A DNA stretch of 35,639 nucleotides from Deltaproteobacteria bacterium (GCA_020852715.1 JADZAE010000081.1:1-35639); one strand, 5' to 3'. Positions 7,717 to 15,944 are shown, counted from the first letter of the stretch. Program-made: numbers and translations. The notes: generated by a model from the sequence alone, not told the origin.

Positions 7717-10323
7717 TTACTTTTTGGATTTAGGTGCCGGCCTAGGATTCGACCTTCTTGTCTTCTTCACCGGGGCACTTTCCGCTTTCCCATGGATGAG
7801 ATTAATAGCGTGATCCAAGGTAATTTCATCGGGGTTTTTCTTACCCAGAGCGACATTAACAGTGCCATCGGTAAGATAGGGGCCATAGCGTCCAACTTTA
7901 ATGAAAATAGTTGCGTTGCTTGCCGGGTGAATACCTAGCTCTTTAAGAGTTTCAGGCTCAGCACGTCCACGTGCACGCTTGGGCCTAGCTAACAATTCCA
8001 GAGCCTGGTCTAAAGTGATGTCTAATGGAGAATAGTCATTGAGATTAATAGAACGAAAATCTTTGTTATGCTGAACATAAGGACCAAAGCGACCGGTATT
8101 AACTAAGATAGGATCCTTACTACCCGGGTAGACACCCAAAACACGGGGTAATTGAAGCAATCTCAAGGCCGTCTCTAAATCAATATTTTCCGGCTCCATG
8201 TTTTTTAAGAGAGCAACCATTTTGGGGCGCTTTTTTTCAGCAGCGTCACCAAGCTGGACATAATGTCCATAAGGTCCTTTTTTCAAATAAACAGGTTGTT
8301 CTGTTTTGGGATCAGTGCCTAGTGACCCGCTCCCGGTGGGGCTGGATAATAAGGAAATGGCTTTTTCCATGATTAACTCATCAGGAGCAAAGTTATCAGG
8401 GATACTGGCGTTTTTGCTGCCATCTGTTAAATATGGCCCATAACGACCAATTCGAACTTCGATCAGTTTACCATCCAGGTGTCCGATGGGGACGGAACAG
8501 ATTTCACGAGGATCGATTCCCTTTTCACCGGAAGCAATTAAATCTTTTAGCCCTTTACTTCCCTGGCCGTAATAAAAAGATTTTAAATAATCTAAGGTCT
8601 TGGCTTCGCCACGTGAGATAGCATCAAGATCATCCTCCAACAAAGCGGTAAATTCATAGTCAACAAGTTTAGCAAAATGCTTTTCTAATAAATTAACCAC
8701 AGCAAAAGCGACAAAGGATGGAATAATAGATGTTCCACGTTTAAAAGCGTACTGGCGCGTGAGGACTAAATCGACAACCTGTGCCCAAGTGCTAGGTCGA
8801 CCAATACCGCGCTTTTCTAACTCTTTAATCAAACTTCCCTCAGTGTAACGAAGTGGCGGCTGCGTATCTTTTTTAACAAGGTCACTAAGCAGATTAGTAA
8901 CGTTCTCGCCTTTAACTAAGGGGGGTAATAGTTTTTCTTGATCTTGCAGTTCTGCTTCCGGATCATCGCTCCCCTCAACATAGGCACGTAGATAACCAGG
9001 AAACTGAATTGTCTTTCCCGTGGCCCTAAAGGTTGCCCGCCCCCAAGAAATCAATGCCGATGAATAATTACCTTTGGCATTTTCCATCTGCGAAGCGATT
9101 GTCCTTTTCCAGATCAACTCATAAAGCTTACCGGCTTCAATCCCAAGCTTAGTAACAACCTCATCGATTGGAGTAAACTGTTCCCCTGCCGGACGAATAG
9201 CTTCGTGCGCCTCTTGGGCGTTTTTTACTTTGGTCGTATAAAGCCGTGGCTCCTTAGGCAAATATTCTTTGCCATACTCATTAATAATCAGATTACGCGC
9301 GGCATTGATTGCCTGCTGAGATAAAATCGTAGAATCAGTTCTCATGTAAGTAATGAAACCGTTTTCATAAAGCTGTTGGGCTATGTTCATTGTCCGCTTA
9401 CTGGGCAAACGCAGTTTGGCATTTGCTTCCTGCTGGAGCGAACTGGTAACAAACGGCGCCAACGGCTTAGCGGTAAAGGACTTATCTTCCACCAAAGATA
9501 CTTTAGGAGTTAAAGATTTAATCTCGTCACGAAGCTCAGTTACCTGCTGCTCGGTGAGAGCTAATATTTTATCCGGATCTAAAAGTTTACCGGTTTGCGG
9601 ATCAAAATCTTTTCCAAGTGCCACGCGTTTATTATCAACAAGCGCTAAATCGGCTTCGAAAACTCCGGCATCTCCCAAACTGGACTTTTGAAATTTCCCT
9701 TTAATTGTCCAATAAGCAGCGCTAACAAATTTCATACGTTCGCGCTCGCGTTCGACCAATAAGCGTATAGTCACACTCTGCACACGGCCGGCACTTAAAT
9801 TGCGCGCGATCTTTTTCCACAGAAGAGGACTTAACTCGTAACCATAAAGACGATCTAAGATACGCCGTGTTTCTTGAGCATAAACCAGATTTTGATCAAT
9901 CTCGCGGGCGTTATTTAAAGACTCGCTAATCGCCTCTTTAGTAATTTCATGAAACACTAATCGCTTATAAGGAATACGTGGCTCAAGCGTTTCGACAAGA
10001 TGCCAGCTGATAGATTCTCCTTCGCGGTCTTCGTCAGTGGCCAGATATATTAAACTTGCTTTTTTTACTTCGTCTTTTAAATGCTTAACGTGTTCTTTTT
10101 TTGATTTAGGAATCACATAGAGCGGCTCGAAATCCTTTTCGATGTTAACTCCTAAGCGACTCCACTTGTGGGCCTTAAAAGAGGCGGGAATTTCCGTGGC
10201 ATTACTAGGCAGATCTCTAACGTGCCCATTTGAGGCCTTAACCGTATAATCTTTCCCCAAGAACTTGCTTATGGTCTTAGCCTTGGTAGGAGACTCAACA
10301 ATAACTAAATGCTTACCTGACAT
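7717..10323 (-). CDS. topA: DNA topoisomerase I (type IA)
   Basis: TopA relaxes negative supercoils by passing one strand through a transient break. The N-terminal Toprim domain has its IVESPTKAKT start and the DEDREGE metal-binding motif near residue 98. The active-site tyrosine lies in GFITYMRTDS near residue 325. The start is taken at the ATG at 10323 (MSGKHLVIVES) because GAGGA lies just upstream; an ATG 27 bases earlier is in frame but poorly placed. The C-terminus lacks the four-Cys zinc ribbons of enterobacterial TopA. It instead carries four copies of a short repeat recognisable by GRYGPYLTDG, GPYGHYVQLG, GRFGPYVQHN and GRYGPYLTDG, each followed by a helix, and ends in a basic Lys/Arg tail. 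This matches the zinc-free repeat form of the enzyme. Confidence 0.97.
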   Translation of the reverse strand: MSGKHLVIVESPTKAKTISKFLGKDYTVKASNGHVRDLPSNATEIPASFKAHKWSRLGVNIEKDFEPLYVIPKSKKEHVKHLKDEVKKASLIYLATDEDREGESISWHLVETLEPRIPYKRLVFHEITKEAISESLNNAREIDQNLVYAQETRRILDRLYGYELSPLLWKKIARNLSAGRVQSVTIRLLVERERERMKFVSAAYWTIKGKFQKSSLGDAGVFEADLALVDNKRVALGKDFDPQTGKLLDPDKILALTEQQVTELRDEIKSLTPKVSLVEDKSFTAKPLAPFVTSSLQQEANAKLRLPSKRTMNIAQQLYENGFITYMRTDSTILSQQAINAARNLIINEYGKEYLPKEPRLYTTKVKNAQEAHEAIRPAGEQFTPIDEVVTKLGIEAGKLYELIWKRTIASQMENAKGNYSSALISWGRATFRATGKTIQFPGYLRAYVEGSDDPEAELQDQEKLLPPLVKGENVTNLLSDLVKKDTQPPLRYTEGSLIKELEKRGIGRPSTWAQVVDLVLTRQYAFKRGTSIIPSFVAFAVVNLLEKHFAKLVDYEFTALLEDDLDAISRGEAKTLDYLKSFYYGQGSKGLKDLIASGEKGIDPREICSVPIGHLDGKLIEVRIGRYGPYLTDGSKNASIPDNFAPDELIMEKAISLLSSPTGSGSLGTDPKTEQPVYLKKGPYGHYVQLGDAAEKKRPKMVALLKNMEPENIDLETALRLLQLPRVLGVYPGSKDPILVNTGRFGPYVQHNKDFRSINLNDYSPLDITLDQALELLARPKRARGRAEPETLKELGIHPASNATIFIKVGRYGPYLTDGTVNVALGKKNPDEITLDHAINLIHGKAESAPVKKTRRSNPRPAPKSKK

Positions 10324-10753
10324 TAATCCTCGTATTAAATATCTTTTCACTCATAAACTTTGTCGCTCTGCTTCGGACTAAGCCCTAATATATAAAGTCT
10401 GGCATTTGTAAAAGACTTGATTCCGTTTCCGAGGCTTTTATAGCACATAAAATTCGTTATTTGTGCGAGAGTGGATTATTTATGTAATATATTCCGATAG
10501 TTAGATATTGTAAAAAATTTTGTTTTTTTGATTATTTTCTAAAGTTCCACCATAGTTATGCCGAAATGGATAATTGAAGAAATAGAAAGCAGGAATGCGG
10601 ACGTTTCTAGGGGAGTCCCCTAGGCGTAAGAATAGGCAGACAATCTGCCGGGGTGTCGAAAGGATTTGACTCCAGGTTTTTTCTTGAAGTTTCTCTCCTT
10701 TTCCCGCCTTTAAAATCCTTACCGCTTCCAGCAAGTTTTAGTTCGGCAAGATT
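10324..10753. other. Divergent intergenic region between topA and the flaG-like gene
   Basis: This 430-base AT-rich stretch must hold the promoters of both divergent genes. I see AT-rich elements (for example TATATA near 10390) but no promoter I can place with confidence. A near-perfect palindrome lies at 10607-10623. The open frame on the minus strand (10501-10734) has no ribosome-binding site or recognisable features and is not called. Confidence 0.5.
10607..10623. promoter_or_regulatory. Palindromic operator-like site
   Basis: CTAGGGGAGTCCCCTAG is an inverted repeat with 8-base arms around one central base. It lies about 130 bases upstream of the flaG-like start. The symmetry and single-base centre suggest a binding site for a dimeric protein rather than an RNA hairpin. 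The regulator is unknown. Confidence 0.4.
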
Positions 10754-11092
10754 ATGGGTATCAAGGCATTAAAAATAGACAGCATTGGCGCTAGCAGCGC
10801 TCCCACTCAAGGGAGCAACCCTGCCACTCCGGCTGCTGTTTTATCCCAACAGGCTAATGAAGATGCCGTAAAGGTTTCCCTAACTAGCAGCCAGGCCAGA
10901 GTCGATGCCAATGAAGAGCGCTTCCGTCGGGCGGAAGAAGAAAGGCAAAAAATGCTGGAGAATGCTAGGAAGAATTTGCGCGCTCGAGAGGTACAATTCC
11001 TAAGTAGCTACGGTAACAATCCCACCGAACTGAAATTTAAAGTCGTCGAGAAAGAGAGCGGCAAAGTAGTTATCGAGTATCCACCTGATTAA
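10754..11092 (+). CDS. FlaG-like flagellar protein
   Basis: This 112-residue protein has a Ser/Ala-rich N-terminus, a charged coiled-coil middle (EERFRRAEEERQKMLENARKN) and a short C-terminal domain reading LKFKVVEKESGKVVIEYPPD. That last segment follows the FlaG family pattern, in which a 'VVDKETGEVIRQIPP'-like strand pair ends the protein. FlaG influences filament length and is very often encoded beside fliD, which is the next gene here. The two are separated by 242 bases, and fliD has its own sigma-54-like promoter, so they need not share one transcript. Similarity is confined to the C-terminus, so the call is moderate. Confidence 0.6.
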   Translation: MGIKALKIDSIGASSAPTQGSNPATPAAVLSQQANEDAVKVSLTSSQARVDANEERFRRAEEERQKMLENARKNLRAREVQFLSSYGNNPTELKFKVVEKESGKVVIEYPPD

Positions 11093-11334
11093 TAACTTAA
11101 ATTTCTTCGTCTTAAGCCCTATAATTCCATAGACTTAGCATTTTTAGTTAATGAAGTTATCTGAGGCTTTGATCCAATCTGCTGTTATCCCACCAGCAAA
11201 TTGAAATCTATTTTACTCTGTAATTCAATAGTTCAAAACCCATGGTATTATAATTGCTTTAGAACCAACGGGGCAGTTTAATTTATTGTTAGCGACAGCA
11301 CCCTTGTGGCTGTCTGATTAGAGTAGGGTTTTAT
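11093..11334. other. fliD upstream region
   Basis: This 242-base gap contains the sigma-54-like promoter at 11243-11258 and a small hairpin with GACAGC/GCTGTC arms near 11295-11315 in the expected fliD leader. No further gene is seen. Confidence 0.5.
11243..11258 (+). promoter_or_regulatory. Sigma-54 (RpoN) promoter upstream of fliD
   Basis: TGGTATTATAATTGCT fits the -24/-12 consensus TGGYRYRN4TTGCW at all but one fixed position, with the obligatory ten bases between GG and GC. It reads toward fliD and ends 76 bases before the start codon. Sigma-54 control of middle or late flagellar genes is common in polar-flagellated bacteria. Confidence 0.65.
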
Positions 11335-12744
11335 ATGGGTTCAGTATCATTTTCCGGCTTAGCCTCTGGAATCGACACAGAAGCGCTGATTCAAGCAACC
11401 TTAGACGCGCGCCGCATCCAGCAACAACCAATGAAGAATACTAAGGCATTCAACGATCAAGAAACTACTGCCTTCCAAGAGTTCAATACCAAGTTACTTT
11501 CCCTCTCCAGTAATTTATTAGGGTACACTACTGCCTTTGGTGGTGGAGTAACGAAGAGTGTGTCTTCCTCTAACTCCGATGCTATTACAGCAACAGCTGC
11601 CGCCGGCGCCCCGACTACCTCTACGCAAATTACAGTAAATCAATTAGCCAAAAGCGCCCTGCTCTCATTCGGCGATTATTTTTCTGATTATGATACGCCC
11701 ATTGCCTCAGCACTAAGCGAAGCAGGGGCCATGAAATTAACCATTGGTCAAGGTGATAATGCCGAAACATTTTCCATCGATATAGATAAAACAACCTCGC
11801 TCACGGGTTTGGTCGATAAAATAAATAACTCAGCCGATGGAAAATTACGCGCCTCAACGATAAATGTCGGCACAGAAACCAATCCTAAATATATTCTCAT
11901 GGTAAACGGGACAGCTTCGGGTAGCGAAAAAGGTTTGCTCAACGTAGAAGTATCAAACAATATTACCGATCTGGGATTATTTAACCAACAAACAATGGAA
12001 CAGGCCCAAGATGCTCAGTTATATATTGCCGGCATCGGCCAAATTACCAGGCCTTCAAACGAAATTAAAGACTTGGTTCCCGGCCTTTCTTTAGAGTTAA
12101 AACAAGTCACTGCCGCCCCCGTATTACTTACCGTTAGCTCCGATGCAGATAAAACGGCAAAAAAATTTGGCGGAATCATTGCCCAATTAAACGAGATTAT
12201 TAAATACAGTAAAGACAATAATAAAGTTCAACGCATCGAGGAGAATGGCAAGGTTGCCAATGTTTTCTCAGCCTTGGCTAAATCCCGAGTTGATGACAAT
12301 TTTGTGCGAGCCATACAATCAGTATTTACTGAGACACACTCCGACGTCAACGGCAGCAAAATCAGCGTCCTTGCTGATCTAGGCATCACTACAAACCGCG
12401 ACGGAACATACAATTTCGATGAAACTAAATTCTCCGGCGGGTTTAAGGATGATCCGGTTGCGGCCCAAGCGCTGATTCAAAAAATAGCAGATAAACTCGC
12501 CTCCACCAAAGGCGTTGTTGCTGAGTACACTCGTTTCGACGGCCAAATAAAACTGGCCATCAAAGCTAACGATACAGAAAATGAATCGATCAATAAAAGG
12601 ATTGAACGCATGGAAGAATTGCTCACCCGGCAAACTGAATCAATGAAATTATTGTATGCCCGACTTGAAGAAAACATGGCAAAGCTACAATCAAATGCCA
12701 GTAGCCTAACTTCTATGCTTTCCTCACTCAGCACAAAGAAATAA
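11335..12744 (+). CDS. fliD: Flagellar hook-associated protein 2 (filament cap)
   Basis: FliD forms the cap at the tip of the growing filament and helps flagellin fold into place. The 469-residue protein opens with the family signature SVSFSGLASGIDTEALIQATL, followed by a helical D0/D1 segment. The variable central domain contains TTSTQITVNQLAKSALL. The C-terminal domain (FliD_C) is recognisable by LADLGITTNRDGTYNFDETKF near residue 348 and ends in a long coiled coil (INKRIERMEELLTRQTESMKLLYARLEENMAKLQS). The length is typical. A sigma-54-like promoter lies upstream, and the flaG-like gene precedes it. It converges on the Spy-like gene with only 75 bases between. Confidence 0.93.
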   Translation: MGSVSFSGLASGIDTEALIQATLDARRIQQQPMKNTKAFNDQETTAFQEFNTKLLSLSSNLLGYTTAFGGGVTKSVSSSNSDAITATAAAGAPTTSTQITVNQLAKSALLSFGDYFSDYDTPIASALSEAGAMKLTIGQGDNAETFSIDIDKTTSLTGLVDKINNSADGKLRASTINVGTETNPKYILMVNGTASGSEKGLLNVEVSNNITDLGLFNQQTMEQAQDAQLYIAGIGQITRPSNEIKDLVPGLSLELKQVTAAPVLLTVSSDADKTAKKFGGIIAQLNEIIKYSKDNNKVQRIEENGKVANVFSALAKSRVDDNFVRAIQSVFTETHSDVNGSKISVLADLGITTNRDGTYNFDETKFSGGFKDDPVAAQALIQKIADKLASTKGVVAEYTRFDGQIKLAIKANDTENESINKRIERMEELLTRQTESMKLLYARLEENMAKLQSNASSLTSMLSSLSTKK

Positions 12745-12819
12745 TTTGGCTCTCAAAGGGGCAGGATTGCGATTTGCTAGAAGGATGGGTTTATATCATT
12801 GTCTAAGCACTGGTCCTGG

Positions 12820-13236
12820 TCAAGGAATCTGCCCATACTCTTGCTGATTAATATTCAGCAGTTTTTCCATTTGCTCAGGGGTAAGAACCTGACGTGCTTT
12901 AATTATTTTCTCTACCCGTAATTTATTCCATTTTGCCTGCAATTTATTGACGGTTTCGACCTGCTGAAGAATTTCAGCATCACTACTACTTCTTGCTCGC
13001 AGCAGGTCATTTAATTTGCTTCTTTCCTGAAAATACTCCTGTCTTATTTCACGTCCCTGTCCCGGCGTTTCACATTTTAAAGCTTGTTTTTGCTCAGCTC
13101 TAAGATTCAACTCCGCGGCCATACGCTGTGATCCAAAGCCACGATGATGACGCCCCGCAAAAGGCTGAGCTTGGGAGTTACCAGCTACTAATATGGCTAA
13201 AACTAAAAAGGTTAGCCTTGTAATATTATGGAACAT
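12820..13236 (-). CDS. Spy/CpxP-like periplasmic LTxxQ protein
   Basis: This is a small exported protein of about 138 residues. The start at 13236 (MFHNITRLTFLVLAILVAGNS) is preferred because GGAGG sits five bases upstream; an earlier in-frame ATG overlaps that site. A signal peptide ends near NSQAQ. The mature part is helical and charged, with a His/Gly/Arg-rich segment (GRHHRGFGSQRM), an LNLRAEQKQAL block, and an LTPEQMEKL block near the end. These two blocks fit the LTxxQ repeats of Spy, CpxP and zinc-resistance-associated proteins, which act as periplasmic chaperones or metal sensors. It is the last gene of the sigma-factor operon, so envelope or metal stress is the likely inducer. Confidence 0.72.
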   Translation of the reverse strand: MFHNITRLTFLVLAILVAGNSQAQPFAGRHHRGFGSQRMAAELNLRAEQKQALKCETPGQGREIRQEYFQERSKLNDLLRARSSSDAEILQQVETVNKLQAKWNKLRVEKIIKARQVLTPEQMEKLLNINQQEYGQIP

Positions 13237-13264
13237 ATCTACCTCCATTCTAAACGTAAACTTC

Positions 13265-13657
13265 TTATAATTCCCCTAATCTCGCCATATCTGCATCCAA
13301 GACATCAATCATCATCTCATCTTCAACCAACGACAAAATTAATTCATCTTCGCTAAGCCTTTCCCTTGATTGATGGCCTTTCATAAACAAAGGAGAAAAA
13401 TACGTAATTAAAAATATCGCACCAACCAAGCCCAGTGCCGGCATTAAGCGATAACTATAATTAAGTGTTAGTGAAGAGCAAACCGCCTTCGCCTCTACCG
13501 CCTGATCACCAATGGCTAGTAATTTATTTTTTATTGACAATGGCGGAACAGGATCAACCTCAGACATCACCTTAAGTAAGCACTTCTCACTATCAGGGGT
13601 ACCGATCGCTTCCCGCCAAAGTTTGGATAACTCTTCACTATTTTGTTTTTTATCCAT
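13265..13657 (-). CDS. Putative anti-sigma factor, single-pass membrane protein
   Basis: This 130-residue protein has a soluble N-terminal part of about 65 residues, one membrane segment (LMPALGLVGAIFLITYF) and an acidic C-terminal tail (LSEDELILSLVEDEMMIDVLDADMARLGEL). It begins 23 bases after the ECF sigma gene. Position, size and topology fit a membrane anti-sigma factor that would hold the sigma factor until an envelope signal arrives. No zinc-binding HxxxCxxC anti-sigma motif is visible. The family is not recognised, so the role is inferred from context. Confidence 0.55.
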   Translation of the reverse strand: MDKKQNSEELSKLWREAIGTPDSEKCLLKVMSEVDPVPPLSIKNKLLAIGDQAVEAKAVCSSLTLNYSYRLMPALGLVGAIFLITYFSPLFMKGHQSRERLSEDELILSLVEDEMMIDVLDADMARLGEL

Positions 13658-13680
13658 GCGTCACACTGCCTGTATTATTA

Positions 13681-14187
13681 CTAATAAATTACTTTATCTC
13701 CTAACAACTCATTCATCCGCCTTATGGCTCGGAACAAATGCGATTTCACCGAACCTTCATTAATTCCTAAAATCATCGCTACTTCAGCACTCGTAAAACC
13801 ATGCCAGTGGCGTAAAACAAAAACCTCTTTCTGCCGTCGCGGAAGCTTTTTTAAGCATTGAGCAATATCCGTTTGCTCTTCACCAAAACTACGAGCTTTC
13901 GCACTCTGCATAAAGCACTCTGCAATCCGCTCCCGCATTCTCCGCCACAATCGGAAACGATCGAAGCATTTATTTCTCGCAGTTACGAACAACCAGCGGC
14001 GCAATGCCAAGGGATCTGTGATCTTCGGCCAGTTACTATAGGCATATAAAAATGTTTCCTGCGTTACATCTTGTGCTTCATTAAACTCGCCAAGAAGACG
14101 ACTGACAAAGCGGTATATGTCCTGGTAATTATCGTCAATGATAACTGCCCATTCATCTTTGGAAATCACACTCAAACTCCATCTCAT
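13681..14187 (-). CDS. ECF-type RNA polymerase sigma factor
   Basis: This is a 168-residue sigma-70 family protein with only regions 2 and 4. Region 2 shows YQDIYRFVSRLLG, then EAQDVTQETFLYAY and ALRRWLFVTARNKCFDRFR (core binding and -10 recognition). Region 4 shows LKKLPRRQKEVFVLRHWHGFTSAEVAMILG, then EGSVKSHLFRAIRRM, a helix-turn-helix for the -35 element. The start is ambiguous: ATG at 14187, or an in-frame GTG six codons later preceded by GGAG with seven-base spacing. It lies 26 bases after the DUF2202 gene, with the putative anti-sigma and Spy-like genes behind it. An autoregulated stress-response operon is likely. Confidence 0.9.
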   Translation of the reverse strand: MRWSLSVISKDEWAVIIDDNYQDIYRFVSRLLGEFNEAQDVTQETFLYAYSNWPKITDPLALRRWLFVTARNKCFDRFRLWRRMRERIAECFMQSAKARSFGEEQTDIAQCLKKLPRRQKEVFVLRHWHGFTSAEVAMILGINEGSVKSHLFRAIRRMNELLGDKVIY

Positions 14188-14213
14188 TAAGACATATACC
14201 GCTTAAGCCCTTA

Positions 14214-14879
14214 TCATTTCTTACCCTTCTGCTTATTCGCTCCTTGTTTTCTATTTTGTTGATTACCACTTTGCGGACCTTTTCCAGACTTAACTCCAAT
14301 AATCGTATTTACTTCGTTCTCCGGTAACAACTGGGCGACATATTGGCCCCCCAAGTTAGTAACATTTTTAGCTACTGCTCGCAGGTGATTTTCCGATGCT
14401 TTCTTGAGATCCCCATAAACTTTTATCAATTCTGGTGCCTTAGTCGCTGCCATCGCCAACTTTAAATCTGAGATATCCTGCTCCTCAACTAACCCTGCGG
14501 CCATATACGCATCAAGCAGGGACAAAGATCCACGATTAATTACCTCTTCTTTAATCACAACAAGATTTGGATCAAGACCGGCAATTGGAGTAATTCCATG
14601 AACGCTAAGTTGCTTCAACAACGCTGCTGCATGCTTCTTTTCAGCAGCTGCAATTGAACTAAATGCTTTCTGCTGCCACAGTGCATTCATCGCTAAATAA
14701 AAATCCCCGGCAACTCCTTCCTCGTCATACATATATTGGAGAGTGCTAATTTCAGCAGCGTTTAACGCGCTAATCGCGCAACTACTACAGGTTCCCTGTC
14801 CATAACTTAAACTTGCATTCAATAACCCAAGGGCGAGCATTAATGCGAGTGTCATAAATTTATGTTTTAATATTTTCAT
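14214..14879 (-). CDS. Exported DUF2202-type ferritin-like protein
   Basis: The protein has about 221 residues from the ATG at 14879; a GTG four codons earlier is also possible. A signal peptide (FMTLALMLALGLLNASLSYG) leads into a four-helix ferritin-like domain. The glutamates and histidines expected in the DUF2202 family are visible: LQYMYDEEGVAGDFY, AAEKKHAAALL, VEEQDISDL and ASENHLRAV. Such proteins probably bind a di-metal centre, but their reaction is not well established. The tail is basic and Gln/Asn/Lys-rich. A CSSC motif follows the cleavage site, perhaps a disulfide. It is the first gene of the operon with the ECF sigma factor, consistent with metal or redox stress. Confidence 0.75.
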   Translation of the reverse strand: MKILKHKFMTLALMLALGLLNASLSYGQGTCSSCAISALNAAEISTLQYMYDEEGVAGDFYLAMNALWQQKAFSSIAAAEKKHAAALLKQLSVHGITPIAGLDPNLVVIKEEVINRGSLSLLDAYMAAGLVEEQDISDLKLAMAATKAPELIKVYGDLKKASENHLRAVAKNVTNLGGQYVAQLLPENEVNTIIGVKSGKGPQSGNQQNRKQGANKQKGKK

Positions 14880-15030
14880 TATTATCTTCACATTCAGATT
14901 TCTAATAAAAATTACACAACTATAGCTATAACGTTTGGCCTCACTAATTGGTTGTCAGCACAGTAAAATTATTTTTAACTTAAAATTCTATTAGTTCTAG
15001 GTGGTTAGAGAAGAAAGGCAGGAAAAGCAG

Positions 15031-15080
15031 CCCATCAAGCTAATGAATTTTCACTTCGTTCAAAATTCATTAGCGATGGG
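15031..15080 (-). terminator. Long hairpin, probable transcription terminator
   Basis: CCCATC, two unpaired bases, then GCTAATGAATTTT pair exactly with AAAATTCATTAGC and GATGGG around a ten-base loop, giving 19 base pairs. It lies just after the minus-strand ORF ending at 15099. Reading on that strand, the sequence after the hairpin is pyrimidine-rich but has no clean U-tract. It may be a terminator or a mobile palindromic unit. Confidence 0.5.
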
Positions 15081-15098
15081 GTCATATTTGTTTATAGT

Positions 15099-15386
15099 TT
15101 AATAATTACCATCCTCATAATCTTGCCCCGAAACAATTTGCTCTTCCTCATACGGAGCGGCGACAATAGCTACAATAATCTTCTCTGTTAGTGGCGAAAA
15201 GAAAACAACCTCGATACTGTCGTCAGTCACAATTAAATACGCCGACAAACCCCAACGCACTGCTTCGACTGTAATATTTTCAGCCTCGGGGCTGATATAA
15301 TTCACGCATTGGACAGTCTCGCTGCTGATTTCATAATACATATAGCATTGTCCGGCAGCTCGATATCCCGTGCCATTAGGAAACAA
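15099..15386 (-). CDS. ORF in frame with the upstream exported protein, separated by one TAA
   Basis: This 95-residue open frame begins at the codon directly after the stop of the upstream gene and stays in the same frame. A TTG there has no clear ribosome-binding site; the first ATG lies 14 codons in. The sequence reads EISSETVQCVNYISPEAENITVEAVRWGLSAY in pieces, rich in beta-forming residues, with an acidic tail (APYEEEQIVSGQDYEDGNY). No family is recognised. It could be the C-terminal part of the upstream protein split by a nonsense change, or a separate gene whose translation is coupled to the upstream stop. Confidence 0.4.
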   Translation of the reverse strand: MFPNGTGYRAAGQCYMYYEISSETVQCVNYISPEAENITVEAVRWGLSAYLIVTDDSIEVVFFSPLTEKIIVAIVAAPYEEEQIVSGQDYEDGNY

Positions 15387-15944
15387 TTAAATAGAATCGA
15401 CTTTGCCTATTTGCTCAATGACAACTTCGTTTTTATCCTGCGGGTTGCCATGAATGCGCACCTTGTATCCTGCTGCCCGGATACGATTAACAGTTCTACG
15501 AATCTGCGTTGTTAAATGTTGTGAATATTGCCCAAGTAGCATAATCTCCCAAGGATCAATTAAAGGATTGTTGGTGCTTGTGTACAATGGTTCATGGGGA
15601 CGGCATTGGCTTTTTAAAGATACCACCAATGCTGTAGCTATTTTTAACGCAGTAACTTCCTGAGCAAGAAGAGTTTTTGTGGCCTTAATTTGTTTATTAA
15701 CTTTATTTCTCTCCTTCACCAGCTCTATTTTTTTGCTACCACTAGCAGTCTTAATTTGCGTGTCCAAAGATTTTAGTTTTGCTTGCCACGATTTTATTGA
15801 CATTTTGCTATTACCAACGCGAGCATTAGCCCGTAAATAACTTGCCTGCGCCGTCGCAAATTCACGTTCCTCACAAGCGCTTGCTTGAGAGCAAAAAAAC
15901 GCTAGCAAGATTAAGCCTAAAGATAGAATTATTTTTGTTTTCAT
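15387..15944 (-). CDS. Exported coiled-coil protein of unknown function
   Basis: This 185-residue protein has a clear signal peptide (MKTKIILSLGLILLAFFCSQASA, cleavage probably at ASA|CEE). It then has a helical coiled-coil stretch (SIKSWQAKLKSLDTQIK through ELVKERNKVNKQIKATKTLL) to about residue 110. A C-terminal segment reads WEIMLLGQYSQHLTTQI and AAGYKVRIHGNPQDKNEVVIEQIG. A ribosome-binding site (AAAGGAAAG) lies just before the ATG. The family is not recognised. Its stop is followed immediately and in frame by the 95-residue ORF, so the native protein may once have been about 281 residues. Confidence 0.65.
   Translation of the reverse strand: MKTKIILSLGLILLAFFCSQASACEEREFATAQASYLRANARVGNSKMSIKSWQAKLKSLDTQIKTASGSKKIELVKERNKVNKQIKATKTLLAQEVTALKIATALVVSLKSQCRPHEPLYTSTNNPLIDPWEIMLLGQYSQHLTTQIRRTVNRIRAAGYKVRIHGNPQDKNEVVIEQIGKVDSI

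Noticed and set aside
7379..7813. Long open frame across the PA14 end and the topA gap
   Set aside because: It starts inside the PA14 gene in another frame, runs into topA on the opposite strand, and has low-complexity Arg/Ala-rich composition from the GC-rich hairpins. Only a short piece (DNFTNVCGT) may be a coding relic.
10501..10734. Minus-strand 77-residue ORF upstream of the flaG-like gene
   Set aside because: It has no ribosome-binding site or recognisable motif, and its composition is that of an AT-rich intergenic region. It also spans the palindrome.
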